The position numbers were made by a program, and so were the translations under genes. DNA of 64,000 bases from Sphingosinithalassobacter tenebrarum (GTDB lineage Bacteria > Pseudomonadota > Alphaproteobacteria > Sphingomonadales > Sphingomonadaceae): NCBI RefSeq assembly GCF_011057975.1, contig NZ_CP049109.1:2883001-2947000 (forward strand), given 5' to 3'. This document shows, piece by piece, positions 35,505 to 43,603 of this stretch. A model generated the notes under the pieces. That model had not been told where the DNA came from. It did no database searches and saw nothing but the letters and a program-made list of their open reading frames with translations. Within the stretch, counting starts at the first letter, position 1; each line of letters begins with the position of its first letter.

Positions 35505-36176
35505 TCAAAGCCAGGAGATACCAAGATGATTGGCACCGTGCGCAAGCTCGCCGCCCAGAAATCCCTGCACCAGCACTAGAGCGGCCATGGCAAAGATTGC
35601 GGCGCGAAGCGCGGTCCGGCTCGCGGAAGCACGGCTCGCCAGATAGGCCATCGCCAGACCGAGGACCGCGATCAGCATCCCGTTCCATCGATGGACCTGC
35701 ATGACGGCATCGCCGCCGAACCAAAGGCCGGTGTGGATCCATCCGAACAGGACTGCGACGACTGCGCCGATTGCTCCGCCGTGGACGAGTACGCGCACCG
35801 CGCTCTCAAGCCCTGCATCTTTCCGGCGCATGACGAACAACTCGGTGGCAGCAGCCATGAGAAACAGGGCGATCGGGAAGTGGATGGTCGCCGGATGCAG
35901 TTTTTTCAGGGCGGCGATGACGCCGGAATCGCCCTCATCAGCATGGCCACCAGCCTCGTCATGGCCTCCACTTGCTTCGTCGTGCGCGGCTGAGGGCTCG
36001 CCGACCGCTCCGCCGTCGCCCATCTGCGCCATGGCCGCCTGGTCATGCGCATCGCCATTCGCGGCGGCAGGCGCGGCGCTCGTCTCTTCGCCATGCTTTT
36101 CGTCGCCATGAGCCTGAACTGGTCCGACGAAGAGCAAGCTGGCAGCTACAATAGCCATGAATTGCATTCGTTTCAT
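35505..36176 (-). CDS. DUF2231-like membrane protein with His-rich periplasmic N-terminus
   Basis: A 223-residue protein. A signal peptide (to VQAHG) is followed by a His/Asp/Glu-rich region (about 24-80). Four hydrophobic helices follow, with the LHPATIHFPIALFLMA start typical of DUF2231 membrane domains. Several histidines at helix ends (HPATIHFP, GWIHTG, QVHRW, HGANH) could bind heme or metal. It is co-transcribed with the downstream lipoprotein. Role in copper stress is inferred from neighbours. Confidence 0.8.
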   Translation of the reverse strand: MKRMQFMAIVAASLLFVGPVQAHGDEKHGEETSAAPAAANGDAHDQAAMAQMGDGGAVGEPSAAHDEASGGHDEAGGHADEGDSGVIAALKKLHPATIHFPIALFLMAAATELFVMRRKDAGLESAVRVLVHGGAIGAVVAVLFGWIHTGLWFGGDAVMQVHRWNGMLIAVLGLAMAYLASRASASRTALRAAIFAMAALVLVQGFLGGELAHGANHLGISWL

Positions 36177-36390
36177 TCTCTACGGGTTCCGGTCTTGGCG
36201 ATGGTCGTGCGACCTATTGTGTCTGTAATGCTCTGCGAACCCTCATCTCTTGCCGTGATGGAGCGCGGTGATCCTCGGCGCGTGAGGGTCCAAATTTAAC
36301 TCATGAGGGGGTTGGGTCTCTTGCCAATATCAGAGCCTTGTTAAGAGGGCGGCCAGCTTTAAGCACGAGCAAGAGCCCGGCTACCATCTC

Positions 36391-36780
36391 CTAACCGTCT
36401 TGCGCCATGTTCTGGTGAGCCGCCATCTGCTTCATCATATCGTGCATCATCATCATGCGCTGGTGACAGGCCGCCATCATATCGGCGTTGTCCCCCTGCA
36501 TCATGCCCGCCATGTGTTCCTGCATCGCTGTGCGGTGCTCGGCCATCAGCCTTTGGCGTTCGGCAGGATCGCTCGCCGCGTGGGCCTGCTGCATCAGCGC
36601 GCGCATTTCAGCCATCTTCTCGCGATGGGCAGCCATAGCGTCGGAATCCTGCATCGTGTGGCCAGCGTGATCCTGCTGCTGTGCCACAGCCTGAGCTCCG
36701 TGCTCATGCTGTTCCTGGGCCGTCGCCGGAGTGGCTGTCAGGCCAGTGGCGAGAATGAGAGCTAGAGCTGTCCGTTTCAC
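36391..36780 (-). CDS. Met/His-rich periplasmic protein
   Basis: A 129-residue exported protein. The GTG at 36780 (AAAGGA 8 nt upstream) starts a good signal peptide cleaved near ATAQEQ. The mature part is helical and rich in Met, His and Gln (DHAGHTMQ, MRALMQQAHAA, MMQGDNADMMAACHQRMMMMHDMMKQ region), suggesting a copper- or silver-binding chaperone. A strong match to the ECF-type motif lies at 36832-36861. It is divergent from the 37007 gene. The specific family is not recognised. Confidence 0.8.
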   Translation of the reverse strand: MKRTALALILATGLTATPATAQEQHEHGAQAVAQQQDHAGHTMQDSDAMAAHREKMAEMRALMQQAHAASDPAERQRLMAEHRTAMQEHMAGMMQGDNADMMAACHQRMMMMHDMMKQMAAHQNMAQDG

Positions 36781-36831
36781 AATCGATTTCCTTTCGTCGG
36801 TCATGCGATGGGTGCTGTGCGCATTCATTCT

Positions 36832-36861
36832 CTTTACGCAGCCAACATCTGTTCCCCTCAA
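36832..36861 (-). promoter_or_regulatory. ECF-type promoter, TTGAGGG-N15-GCGTAAAG
   Basis: On the minus strand TTGAGGG (36861-36855) and GCGTAAAG (36839-36832) are separated by exactly 15 nt, as at the CnrYXH-like/DUF411 divergent promoters. The -10-like box is 51 nt upstream of the GTG of the Met-rich gene. Confidence 0.75.
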
Positions 36862-36925
36862 ACAATTTCCGCGCCCACCGGAGACGGCTGAGCCGATGGC
36901 ACAGCCGGTTGCAGGAATGGTGTTT

Positions 36926-36948
36926 TTCGGTCACCCTTTTTGACCGAA
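36926..36948. promoter_or_regulatory. Inverted repeat TTCGGTCA-N7-TGACCGAA
   Basis: Perfect 8-bp arms in the divergent space, about 58 nt before the start of the 37007 gene. It could be an operator; the spacer includes TTTT, so a weak terminator is the alternative. Confidence 0.45.
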
Positions 36949-37006
36949 GCCGGTCGAGATGAATGGGACAGATCATGGTGACAACAGAGCCGTCGGAGAA
37001 GCAGTC

Positions 37007-37294
37007 GTGAGCACGGTCAATGAGGACGGCAGCTGGGACATTCCGGAGCCCGATCATGCCGAGCTGGTGCAAATGCGCATTCGCCTCATAACTCTCGAGA
37101 ACATAGTTCTCGGCCTTTTGTCCGGGGCCAGCGATGAACAGATCGACCAGATCAGAAAGCGTGCGGACATGATCGAACCACGCCCCGAGGCGAGCCGGCA
37201 TCCGCTTACCGAACTGGCAGCAGGTGACATGCGTAAGTTTCTCGAACGCGCTGCTCGCATGGCCGAGGCGGAGGGCCGCGAAAACCATGACTGA
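37007..37294 (+). CDS. Hypothetical protein, 95 aa
   Basis: A small, probably cytoplasmic, helical protein rich in charged residues. No signal peptide or membrane segment. The GTG at 37007 with GGAGAA upstream is preferred over the in-frame ATG at 36959, which lacks a ribosome site. It is followed 93 nt later by a small membrane protein gene in the same direction. I do not recognise the family. Confidence 0.6.
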   Translation: MSTVNEDGSWDIPEPDHAELVQMRIRLITLENIVLGLLSGASDEQIDQIRKRADMIEPRPEASRHPLTELAAGDMRKFLERAARMAEAEGRENHD

Positions 37295-37387
37295 TCCAGG
37301 CTTTGGGGCAGCAAAGGCGCTATGCAGGACGTGGAAATCCGGCCCGCCGCTATTTCCTTGCGCACATCATTCCGGCGTATCCGCAGC

Positions 37388-37828
37388 ATGACTAGAACTC
37401 ATTGGCTCATCTTTGTTTGCGGGAGCCTGATCGCGTTCGTCTGGGAGATTTTCCAGATGCCGTTTTTCAAGCCGGGAAATCTCGAGCCTTATGAGCAGAC
37501 CATTCGCTGCGGCATTGCAAGCCTAGGCGATGGCGTGATCCTGCTAACAGCTTATAGCCTTGCTGCATTGCGCGGCGGGCGCGCGTGGCTCTGGCAAGCC
37601 GCCAAAATGCCCTATGCGATCTATTTCGGCTTCGGGCTTGTCGTCGCCATCGCCGTCGAAATGATCGCCACATCGCTTCCGGCAGAAAGCTTCGTGAGCT
37701 GGCGCTACAGCGAGTTGATGCCGCACGAGCCAGTGACGGGGTTGGCGCTGATCCCGATCGCGATGTGGACGATCGTGCCTGCGCTCACGATCCTTCTGGT
37801 CCGCTTTGCCCGAGCCGAACCTGATTAA
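37388..37828 (+). CDS. Small integral membrane protein, unknown
   Basis: A protein of about 146 residues with four hydrophobic segments (HWLIFVCGSLIAFVW..., VILLTAYSLAAL, AIYFGFGLVVAIAVE, IAMWTIVPALTILL). ATG 37388 is taken because the first helix starts there; the frame is open from 37322 and an earlier start is possible. It faces the PepSY gene tail-to-tail, 13 nt apart. Family not recognised. Confidence 0.65.
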   Translation: MTRTHWLIFVCGSLIAFVWEIFQMPFFKPGNLEPYEQTIRCGIASLGDGVILLTAYSLAALRGGRAWLWQAAKMPYAIYFGFGLVVAIAVEMIATSLPAESFVSWRYSELMPHEPVTGLALIPIAMWTIVPALTILLVRFARAEPD

Positions 37829-37841
37829 ACTGGGAGCGGCT

Positions 37842-38576
37842 TCAGGGTGCGTTCGGCACATGTTTCGCCCGCCGCCTGATTCTGGGAAACCGGTTCGCAA
37901 GCAGGACAAAGCCCGAAACCGCGATAATCGTCCCGCCGATCCCGAACAATAGCAGCCACCAGCTGTTGATGCGGTCGCGCTGCGTCCAGTCCATGATATG
38001 CAGCCCCCAGACAAAATCGAACAGGCGCCAGGTGTCGCTGCGGGCAGCGAGCACCGAGCCACTCGATGCATCGATGTAGACGCGGGTATTGTCCTCATCG
38101 CCGTAGGTGATCTGCCACGCCGGAAACGGACCCCGGAATTCGGTCCCGACAGCATCTTCGATGAGGCGCGTGGTCGCTATGGTGGTTGGTGGCCCGGTCC
38201 AGGCATAGCGAGCGATGGCCTGTGCGCTTGCAGCGGGAAGAGGCGAAAGGAGAATGCCGCTGTCCGGGTCGCGGAGCGTGACGCTTCCATCGTCCCGGCG
38301 GACCTCGGTTACGGCCCTGCCGCCGACCGCGCGCGTCGCAAGGGAAACCACCCCCTCGCTGCTATCGAGCCAATGGGGCATGACAGCATCAGCGGGCAGG
38401 ACCTCCGGCGCGCGCGAAACGACATGTTCGGACCGAACCTCTTCGATGTCGAGAAACGACATCAGCGCCCCGGTGATCATCCACAGGAGCACTTGGACGC
38501 CGACAAAGATCGCCAGCCATTTGTGAAGCTTGCTGCCCAGCACATGAAGACGCAGCTTGAAAGAGCGTGTCGCCAA
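37842..38576 (-). CDS. PepSY domain-containing membrane protein
   Basis: A 244-residue protein with an N-terminal membrane helix (about 20-42, WLAIFVGVQVLLWMITGALMSF in family position), a periplasmic PepSY-type domain (about 60-180) and a second helix near 208-228. Related proteins are found in iron and copper reductase systems. It is the last gene of the long minus-strand operon running from the CnrYXH-like genes through copA and copB, starting 20 nt after the preceding stop. Confidence 0.85.
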   Translation of the reverse strand: MATRSFKLRLHVLGSKLHKWLAIFVGVQVLLWMITGALMSFLDIEEVRSEHVVSRAPEVLPADAVMPHWLDSSEGVVSLATRAVGGRAVTEVRRDDGSVTLRDPDSGILLSPLPAASAQAIARYAWTGPPTTIATTRLIEDAVGTEFRGPFPAWQITYGDEDNTRVYIDASSGSVLAARSDTWRLFDFVWGLHIMDWTQRDRINSWWLLLFGIGGTIIAVSGFVLLANRFPRIRRRAKHVPNAP

Positions 38577-38596
38577 TCGGTGTTCCCCCGATCAGA

Positions 38597-39157
38597 TCAG
38601 TTGTTACGCGGTGCGCGTGACGATGAATGGTACTGAACGATCTTCCAGCCATCTGCATCATGGGCGAGGACCGAGGTCGCAACCCCTTCGCGGTCGATTA
38701 CGCGACCGTCGGCCAGTTCGATCCGATAGGTGTACGTTTCGCGGCCATACGCCATATGTCCCATCCGGGTGACTGCGAGCGTCGGTTCGCCGAAGGTGAA
38801 GCTGGTTATTGCATCGAGTTCCGGTCCCAGGTGATGCTCCATGTAATGCGTGAAGCTGCCTTCCGCCTTGCCGTTTTCGTAAATGAAGGATTCCTGGGCA
38901 AACAGCGCAGCCATGGCCTCTGCATCGCGCGACGTCAGGGCATCGCGATATGATGTCAGAATTGCTTCTGCCCCAGCAACGTCATCGTTCATCGCAGCCA
39001 TATGCTCGGCATGGTTCATGCCCTGCTCCGTATGATCCATCGGCGTTGATACCGAATGTTCCGAATGCGCCGAATGGTCCATGGATTGTGCCAGGGCGGG
39101 AGTGCCCCCTGCAGCCAAGGCCAGGGCGACCGCGCTTAGAGATAGTCTCGTTCTCAT
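38597..39157 (-). CDS. Exported NTF2-fold (DUF4440-like) protein with Met/His-rich N-terminus
   Basis: A 186-residue periplasmic protein. The signal peptide ends near ALAQ. Residues 25-55 are Met/His-rich (SMDHSAHSEHS, MDHTEQGMNHAEHM), a likely copper-binding segment. From about residue 60 it has an NTF2-like fold typical of DUF4440/SnoaL proteins (EAILTSYRDALTSRDAEAMAALF...). It lies 16 nt downstream of copB in the same operon. The combination suggests a periplasmic copper-handling accessory. Confidence 0.8.
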   Translation of the reverse strand: MRTRLSLSAVALALAAGGTPALAQSMDHSAHSEHSVSTPMDHTEQGMNHAEHMAAMNDDVAGAEAILTSYRDALTSRDAEAMAALFAQESFIYENGKAEGSFTHYMEHHLGPELDAITSFTFGEPTLAVTRMGHMAYGRETYTYRIELADGRVIDREGVATSVLAHDADGWKIVQYHSSSRAPRNN

Positions 39158-39173
39158 TGTATATTTCCTTCAC

Positions 39174-40376
39174 TTAAAACCAGAATCGCAAGCCCACGAC
39201 GTAATTCATCACGCTGGGGTCTTCCCCTGCGGCGCGGGCAAAATCGGCGCCCTCACCGATCCGCCACTCCTGGGAGACGCCGACATAGGGCGCGAATTCG
39301 CGTGCGAACTCGTAGCGAAGACGCAGACCTGCCTCGATCCGGTCGAGGCCAGCGCCAATGCCGAGTTCGGGAATATCCTGAGCCGAAAGAGCGATTTCGG
39401 CTCGCGGCTGGAGGATCAGCCGCTGCGTGATGCGCTGATCAAGCTCGCCCTCAAAGCGCGCCGTTACATCGCCCTTGCTCGATACGAACGCCGCGACGTC
39501 GATCTCGAACTGGTAAGGGGCAATGCCCTGGACACCGATGACCGCATGGGTGCGCTCGGGCCCCGTCAGATCCTGACGGACACCGGCTTGGAAATCGAAG
39601 AAGGGTGCGATGGCGCGGCTCCAGAGCGCCTGGACCTCGGCGCCCTCGACGGGCTCACCGAAGCTGCCTTCACCCTCGGATTTGAACCAGAACTTGTCGA
39701 TATCACCGCCATAATATCCCTGGATATCCCAAAGATATCCATCAGCTCCTTCGCGTGCGCGATACTCAAGGCGGTCGCCCTGAAACCAGAAGCGCATCCC
39801 GCCGTCGGTCTCACGGACAAGTTCGCGCCGCGCTTCGTTCATGGCTTCCTCGCCCCAGATCGCAACCGCCGCGCGCGCGGGACCGCTCCCAGCTTCGGGA
39901 GGAGGCGGCAGCAGCGGGATATCGTCGTTCGAGCCCATCTGCATCGCCGAATGGTCCATGCCCTGCATGTCCTGCGATCCCATCTGCCCATGGTTCATCT
40001 GGCTGTGATCCATCTGCCCATGGTCCATCGACGAGCTGCTGGCTTCCGCCTGCCCCATGTCGCCGCGGTTCATTTGCGAATGATCCATCGCGCCTTCGTC
40101 AGGCCTGCCCTGCGGCATCGAACCATGATCCATCGTCGAATGGTCCATCGCAACTTCAGGCTGGGCAGCGGGGCCGCAAGCCCCCTCTGCTACCGGATGC
40201 CCCATCGCGCGATGGCGCTCGGCTGCCGCCTCGCACTTTGTTTTGGCGTCAGCCTGCGCCTCGGCGCTCTGCTGCGGTTCCACTGGCGAGTGACCCGCAT
40301 GCTGCGCCGCGGCGGGGGAGGCGAGAACCGAACCCGCGGCGGCCGAGGCAAGCAGGCTGATGATAGATATCTTCAT
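39174..40376 (-). CDS. copB: Copper resistance protein B (outer membrane)
   Basis: A 400-residue CopB/PcoB family protein. It has a signal peptide (to SPAAAQ) and a long Met/His repeat (MDHSTMDHGSM, MDHGQMDHSQMNHGQM, about 85-155) that binds copper. It then has the conserved beta-barrel domain with FWFQGDRLEYR and a C-terminal VVGLRFWF, the terminal Phe expected of an outer-membrane protein. It overlaps the upstream copA by 4 nt (ATGA), so the pair is translationally coupled. Works with CopA to sequester or export copper from the periplasm. Confidence 0.95.
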   Translation of the reverse strand: MKISIISLLASAAAGSVLASPAAAQHAGHSPVEPQQSAEAQADAKTKCEAAAERHRAMGHPVAEGACGPAAQPEVAMDHSTMDHGSMPQGRPDEGAMDHSQMNRGDMGQAEASSSSMDHGQMDHSQMNHGQMGSQDMQGMDHSAMQMGSNDDIPLLPPPPEAGSGPARAAVAIWGEEAMNEARRELVRETDGGMRFWFQGDRLEYRAREGADGYLWDIQGYYGGDIDKFWFKSEGEGSFGEPVEGAEVQALWSRAIAPFFDFQAGVRQDLTGPERTHAVIGVQGIAPYQFEIDVAAFVSSKGDVTARFEGELDQRITQRLILQPRAEIALSAQDIPELGIGAGLDRIEAGLRLRYEFAREFAPYVGVSQEWRIGEGADFARAAGEDPSVMNYVVGLRFWF

Positions 40377-42220
40377 GCGCCCTCTCCGGCAGGATTGGCA
40401 ACCGTGACGATCTGAAACATCCCGGCATGCATGTGATAGAGAAGGTGGCAGTGGAAGGCCCAGTCGCCCGGCTCGTCCGCCGTCAGGTCGAACTGCGCGC
40501 TGCCACCCGGTTGCAGGATAACCGTGTGCTTCAGTGGTTGACGGTTTGGAGGTGCACCGTTGACCAGCTCGAAGAAGTGTCCGTGCAGATGGATCGGGTG
40601 TGCCATCATCGTGTCATTGATCAGCTTTACCCGCACGCGTTCATTATAGGCAAAGCGGATCGGCTCCTCGGAGACGGCGGAGAATTTCTTGCCGTCGAAC
40701 GACCACATGTAGCGTTCCATGTTCCCGGTAAGATGGATTTCCATCCGGCGCGAAGGGCTTCGCGAGTCCTTGTTTGGTGTCAGCGCGCGCAGCTTGCGAT
40801 AGTCGAGGGTACGGTGCGGGACATCGGCAAGGCCAATCCCGGGATCGCCCATCCGGTCGACCGGGTTCATCGACACCATGTCGATGCCCGGTCCGACCTT
40901 CACATCGGGAGGCAATAGCGAGGTATCGCGCATCTGCATGCCTCCCGCCATGCCAGCCATTCCGGTCATCTCCGCCGAACCGCCATCCATACCGGACATC
41001 CCGTCCGCGCCAGCCGCTCCGCTCGATCCGTGATCCATTCCGGCCATCCCGCCAGCGCCATGGTCCATGCCGGCCATACCAGCATCGCCGCCGGAGCCAT
41101 GGTCCATACCGCTCATGCCCATATCGGCCATAGTGAGCAGCGGGGGATCGCGCAGCGGCGGGATGGCCGCACGCGCGCCGGGCGTGCTCGCCAGCGTTGC
41201 GATGCCCATACCTGACCGATCCATCGACTCCGCCATCAGCGTGTAAGCCTGCTGCTCACCCGGCGTCACCACGACGTCGTAGGTTTCCGCGACGCCGATC
41301 TGGAACTCGTCCACTTCGACCGGCTCGACGTTCTGCCCGTCGGCTTGAACCACGGTCATCGGCAGGCCGGGAATGCGAATATTGAAAAATGTCATGGCGC
41401 CGGCATTGATGAACCGAAGCCGCACACGCTCGCCCGGACGGAAAAGATATTCCAGATTGTCGAGCGGTCCATGACCGTTCAGCAGATATGTATAAGTTGC
41501 GCTCGACACATCGAGGATGTCGGTTGGCATCATGCGCATTCTGGCCCACATCCGGCGATCCTCGCCCGAGAGCGGATAGTCGTCGGTCCAGGTATTCTGG
41601 TTGTAGTTGAAGTAGCCTTCGCCCTTCTTGAGCTTGTCGAATATCGTGTGGGGCGACATTTCGCTGAACTCGCTCAGCACCACGATATATTCGCGGTCGG
41701 CCTGCACCGGATCGGGACCTGCGGGATCGACCACGATCGGACCATAATGACCGGCCTGTTCCTGCAGCCCGCTATGCGAATGCCACCAATAGGTGCCTGC
41801 CTGCCGCACGGGAAATTCCGCTGTGAAGGTCTCGCCCGGCTTCACGCCGGGAAAACTTACGCCCGGCACGCCATCGAGCTGGAACGGCACGAGCAGGCCA
41901 TGCCAGTGGATCGAGGTGTCTTCCTCAAGCTGGTTATGGACGTTGAGGCGGACGGTGGTCCCTTCGCGCAGGCGAAGGAGTGGCCCAGGGATGCTGCCAT
42001 TGACGGCAATCGCGCCGCCACGCCTGTTGCCGGTGGAGAAAGCCGAGCGCGCAACCGTCAGATCGATATTCGGTCCGGTCGCCTCATCGATACCTCGCCG
42101 GGCGGCCCCGGAGAGCAGATCTCCGCCTCGCGCCCAAGCGGGAACGGCACCGCCCAGGCCAAGCAGGCCCAGCCCGCTGGCACTTGTTCCAAGAAATTTT
42201 CGGCGATTGACGGCAGGCAT
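40373..42220 (-). CDS. copA: Copper resistance system multicopper oxidase CopA
   Basis: A 615-residue Tat-exported multicopper oxidase (PcoA/CopA family). Twin arginine in NRRKFLGTSA. The copper ligands are HWHG (about 98), WWHSHSG (about 140), HPIHLHGHFF, and HCHLLYHMHAGM at the C-terminus. A Met-rich insert (GMSGMDHGSGGDAGMAGMDHG and more, about 365-430) is typical of copper-oxidising members. The ATG at 42220 (AGGAG upstream) is preferred over the frame start at 42241. It oxidises Cu(I) in the periplasm. A TTGAGGG-N15-GCGTA promoter lies 30 nt upstream. Confidence 0.96.
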   Translation of the reverse strand: MPAVNRRKFLGTSASGLGLLGLGGAVPAWARGGDLLSGAARRGIDEATGPNIDLTVARSAFSTGNRRGGAIAVNGSIPGPLLRLREGTTVRLNVHNQLEEDTSIHWHGLLVPFQLDGVPGVSFPGVKPGETFTAEFPVRQAGTYWWHSHSGLQEQAGHYGPIVVDPAGPDPVQADREYIVVLSEFSEMSPHTIFDKLKKGEGYFNYNQNTWTDDYPLSGEDRRMWARMRMMPTDILDVSSATYTYLLNGHGPLDNLEYLFRPGERVRLRFINAGAMTFFNIRIPGLPMTVVQADGQNVEPVEVDEFQIGVAETYDVVVTPGEQQAYTLMAESMDRSGMGIATLASTPGARAAIPPLRDPPLLTMADMGMSGMDHGSGGDAGMAGMDHGAGGMAGMDHGSSGAAGADGMSGMDGGSAEMTGMAGMAGGMQMRDTSLLPPDVKVGPGIDMVSMNPVDRMGDPGIGLADVPHRTLDYRKLRALTPNKDSRSPSRRMEIHLTGNMERYMWSFDGKKFSAVSEEPIRFAYNERVRVKLINDTMMAHPIHLHGHFFELVNGAPPNRQPLKHTVILQPGGSAQFDLTADEPGDWAFHCHLLYHMHAGMFQIVTVANPAGEGA

Positions 42221-42249
42221 AGGGGGCTCCTGAGAAGGCATATACCGTC

Positions 42250-42279
42250 ACTTACGCGGCCACCTGCGCTACCCCTCAA
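42250..42279 (-). promoter_or_regulatory. ECF-type promoter before copA, TTGAGGG-N15-GCGTAAGT
   Basis: On the minus strand TTGAGGG (42279-42273) and GCGTAAGT (42257-42250) are 15 nt apart, as in the other copies. The -35 box overlaps the last codons and stop of the sigma-factor gene. The -10 box is 29 nt before the copA ATG, a sensible leader length. It would give copA its own promoter inside the operon. Confidence 0.7.
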
Positions 42280-42835
42280 AGTTTTCGAACCGCTCCTTCA
42301 GCCGGTTGCGCGCACGATAGATGCGCGTCTCGACAGCTTTCTCCGTGGTGCCGAGCAGCTCGGCAGCCTCGGCCTGGCTGTATCCCTCGACAGTGACCAG
42401 CACGAGCGCCTCTTGCAGCCGCACCGGCAAGCGCCCGATTTCGGCCTGGACCAGCCGCAGCTGTTCGCGGGCTCCGGCAACATTTTCGGGATTGGGGGCA
42501 TCGTCGGCAACGGCGTCGGCTTCCCGCCCGTCCGGCAAACTAAGGAAGCCCGCAACTTTCCTCCGGCGGAGCCTGTCGCGGCACCGGTTGAGAACGATTG
42601 TCGTCAAATAAGGACCGATGGGCTTGCTCGGATCGAGGCGATGCCGTGTCAGCCAGACCGAAGCGAGACTGTCCTGGACGACATCTTGGGCCCGCGAGGG
42701 TGAACCCAGCATACGCGTGGCGAGCGCAATCAACCTAGCGATCTCATGCTCGACCAGAGCTGTGAACGCCCGCTTGTCACCGGCTATCGCCCGCCCGATC
42801 AGAGCTTCGTTCGAAGTGTCATCCACCACTGCCAA
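42269..42835 (-). CDS. ECF RNA polymerase sigma factor (CnrH-like)
   Basis: A 188-residue sigma-70-family factor. Region 2 spans about 12-80 (FTALVEHEIARLIALATRMLG, QDVVQDSLASVWLTRHRL) and region 4 about 130-182 (LPVRLQEALVLVTVEGYSQAEAAELLG, RIYRARNRLKERF). No region 3, as in ECF factors. The TTG at 42835 is the first in-frame option; GTG 42829 or 42826 are possible. It follows the CnrX-like sensor by 6 nt, and its own 3' end carries a promoter matching the motif found at 43604-43669. It is expected to be released when the sensor binds metal. Confidence 0.92.
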   Translation of the reverse strand: MAVVDDTSNEALIGRAIAGDKRAFTALVEHEIARLIALATRMLGSPSRAQDVVQDSLASVWLTRHRLDPSKPIGPYLTTIVLNRCRDRLRRRKVAGFLSLPDGREADAVADDAPNPENVAGAREQLRLVQAEIGRLPVRLQEALVLVTVEGYSQAEAAELLGTTEKAVETRIYRARNRLKERFENFEG

Positions 42836-42841
42836 GGCTGA

Positions 42842-43276
42842 TCAGTCACGCGGATCGCGCGTGAGGGCCGCGGACACTTTCCGGTCGAACTGAAGCTGCT
42901 GATCGGGATCGAGAATTTCCCGCATGTCGAAGACGTGGCGCACGGTCGCTTTTTGCAAATCGCCCATGCGCGCATGCACCTCGTCGATCGCGGCACTGAC
43001 TTCGGGCCCGTATTCGTGCTCGGTTTCCATTGCCTGGGCGAGCTGGGCGTTGGCTGCGCGCGCAGAGGCTTCGAGCCTTGCCTGTTCTACCGCGAAACGC
43101 GCTTCGAGCGCGTCGAGCCGCTGCTCCTGATCAGCCGTGAGCGAGAGTTCATCGTGCACGAACTGGTGCAGGCTACCCTCGGCATCGTTGTTGGACCAGC
43201 GATCGGCGGCAAGCGCTCCGAGGCATCCGGCGAGCGCCGCCAGCAGGACCGCGAGGACAAGGTGAAACTTCTTCAA
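42842..43276 (-). CDS. Periplasmic metal sensor, CnrX-like
   Basis: A 144-residue protein with an N-terminal membrane anchor (about 5-24, ending in LAADRW) and a helical periplasmic hairpin rich in Glu, Gln and Arg (ADQEQRLDALEARFAVEQARLEASA). Metal-ligand candidates are His38 and His42 (QFVHDE region), Glu and later His in TEHEYG and VRHVFDMREIL. This is the CnrX/ZraP-type fold, which senses metal and restrains an anti-sigma factor. TTG start at 43276; the preceding stop is 3 nt upstream. It lies between the anti-sigma and sigma genes. Confidence 0.85.
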   Translation of the reverse strand: MKKFHLVLAVLLAALAGCLGALAADRWSNNDAEGSLHQFVHDELSLTADQEQRLDALEARFAVEQARLEASARAANAQLAQAMETEHEYGPEVSAAIDEVHARMGDLQKATVRHVFDMREILDPDQQLQFDRKVSAALTRDPRD

Positions 43277-43279
43277 CGC

Positions 43280-43576
43280 CTATGACCCCACATGAAGCAA
43301 AGCAGCGGGCGACAGGGATTCTCCGCCAACGAGGCTCTCGCCAACAATTTCTGTAGGAGCGCCATATTCGGACGGCCATCCGCTGGTCCCTGCGCCTGCC
43401 GCCAGGCCGACGACAAACAGACCGGCGAACAAGGCCATTCTGCGTCGCTGATCGGCAATTTCGCCAAGCTGTCCTGCGCGCTGCCAGACGCCGTTCATGA
43501 AGTCGGGCGGCACGTCGCCAGCCTCCTGCGACGCCATCGTGCCGAGCATCGCATCGAGTGTCTGATTATCACGCAT
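43280..43576 (-). CDS. Short membrane anti-sigma factor, CnrY-like
   Basis: A 98-residue protein with a short cytoplasmic N-terminus (about 1-46, MRDNQTLDAMLGTMAS...), one membrane helix (about 47-64, MALFAGLFVVGLAAGAGT) and a small periplasmic tail. Size, topology and position fit the CnrY anti-sigma type, which binds the sigma factor with its N-terminal helices. ATG 43576 with AGGAGC upstream. First gene of the trio, immediately behind the ECF-type promoter. Confidence 0.8.
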   Translation of the reverse strand: MRDNQTLDAMLGTMASQEAGDVPPDFMNGVWQRAGQLGEIADQRRRMALFAGLFVVGLAAGAGTSGWPSEYGAPTEIVGESLVGGESLSPAALLHVGS

Positions 43577-43603
43577 CCCTTGCTCCTGTCGGTTGCACGG
43601 TTC

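Noticed and set aside
36401..36765. His-rich plus-strand open frame (121 residues) as a metal-binding protein
   Set aside because: It is the complement of the Met-rich minus-strand gene (ATG/CAT codons read as His), which has a signal peptide and ribosome site.
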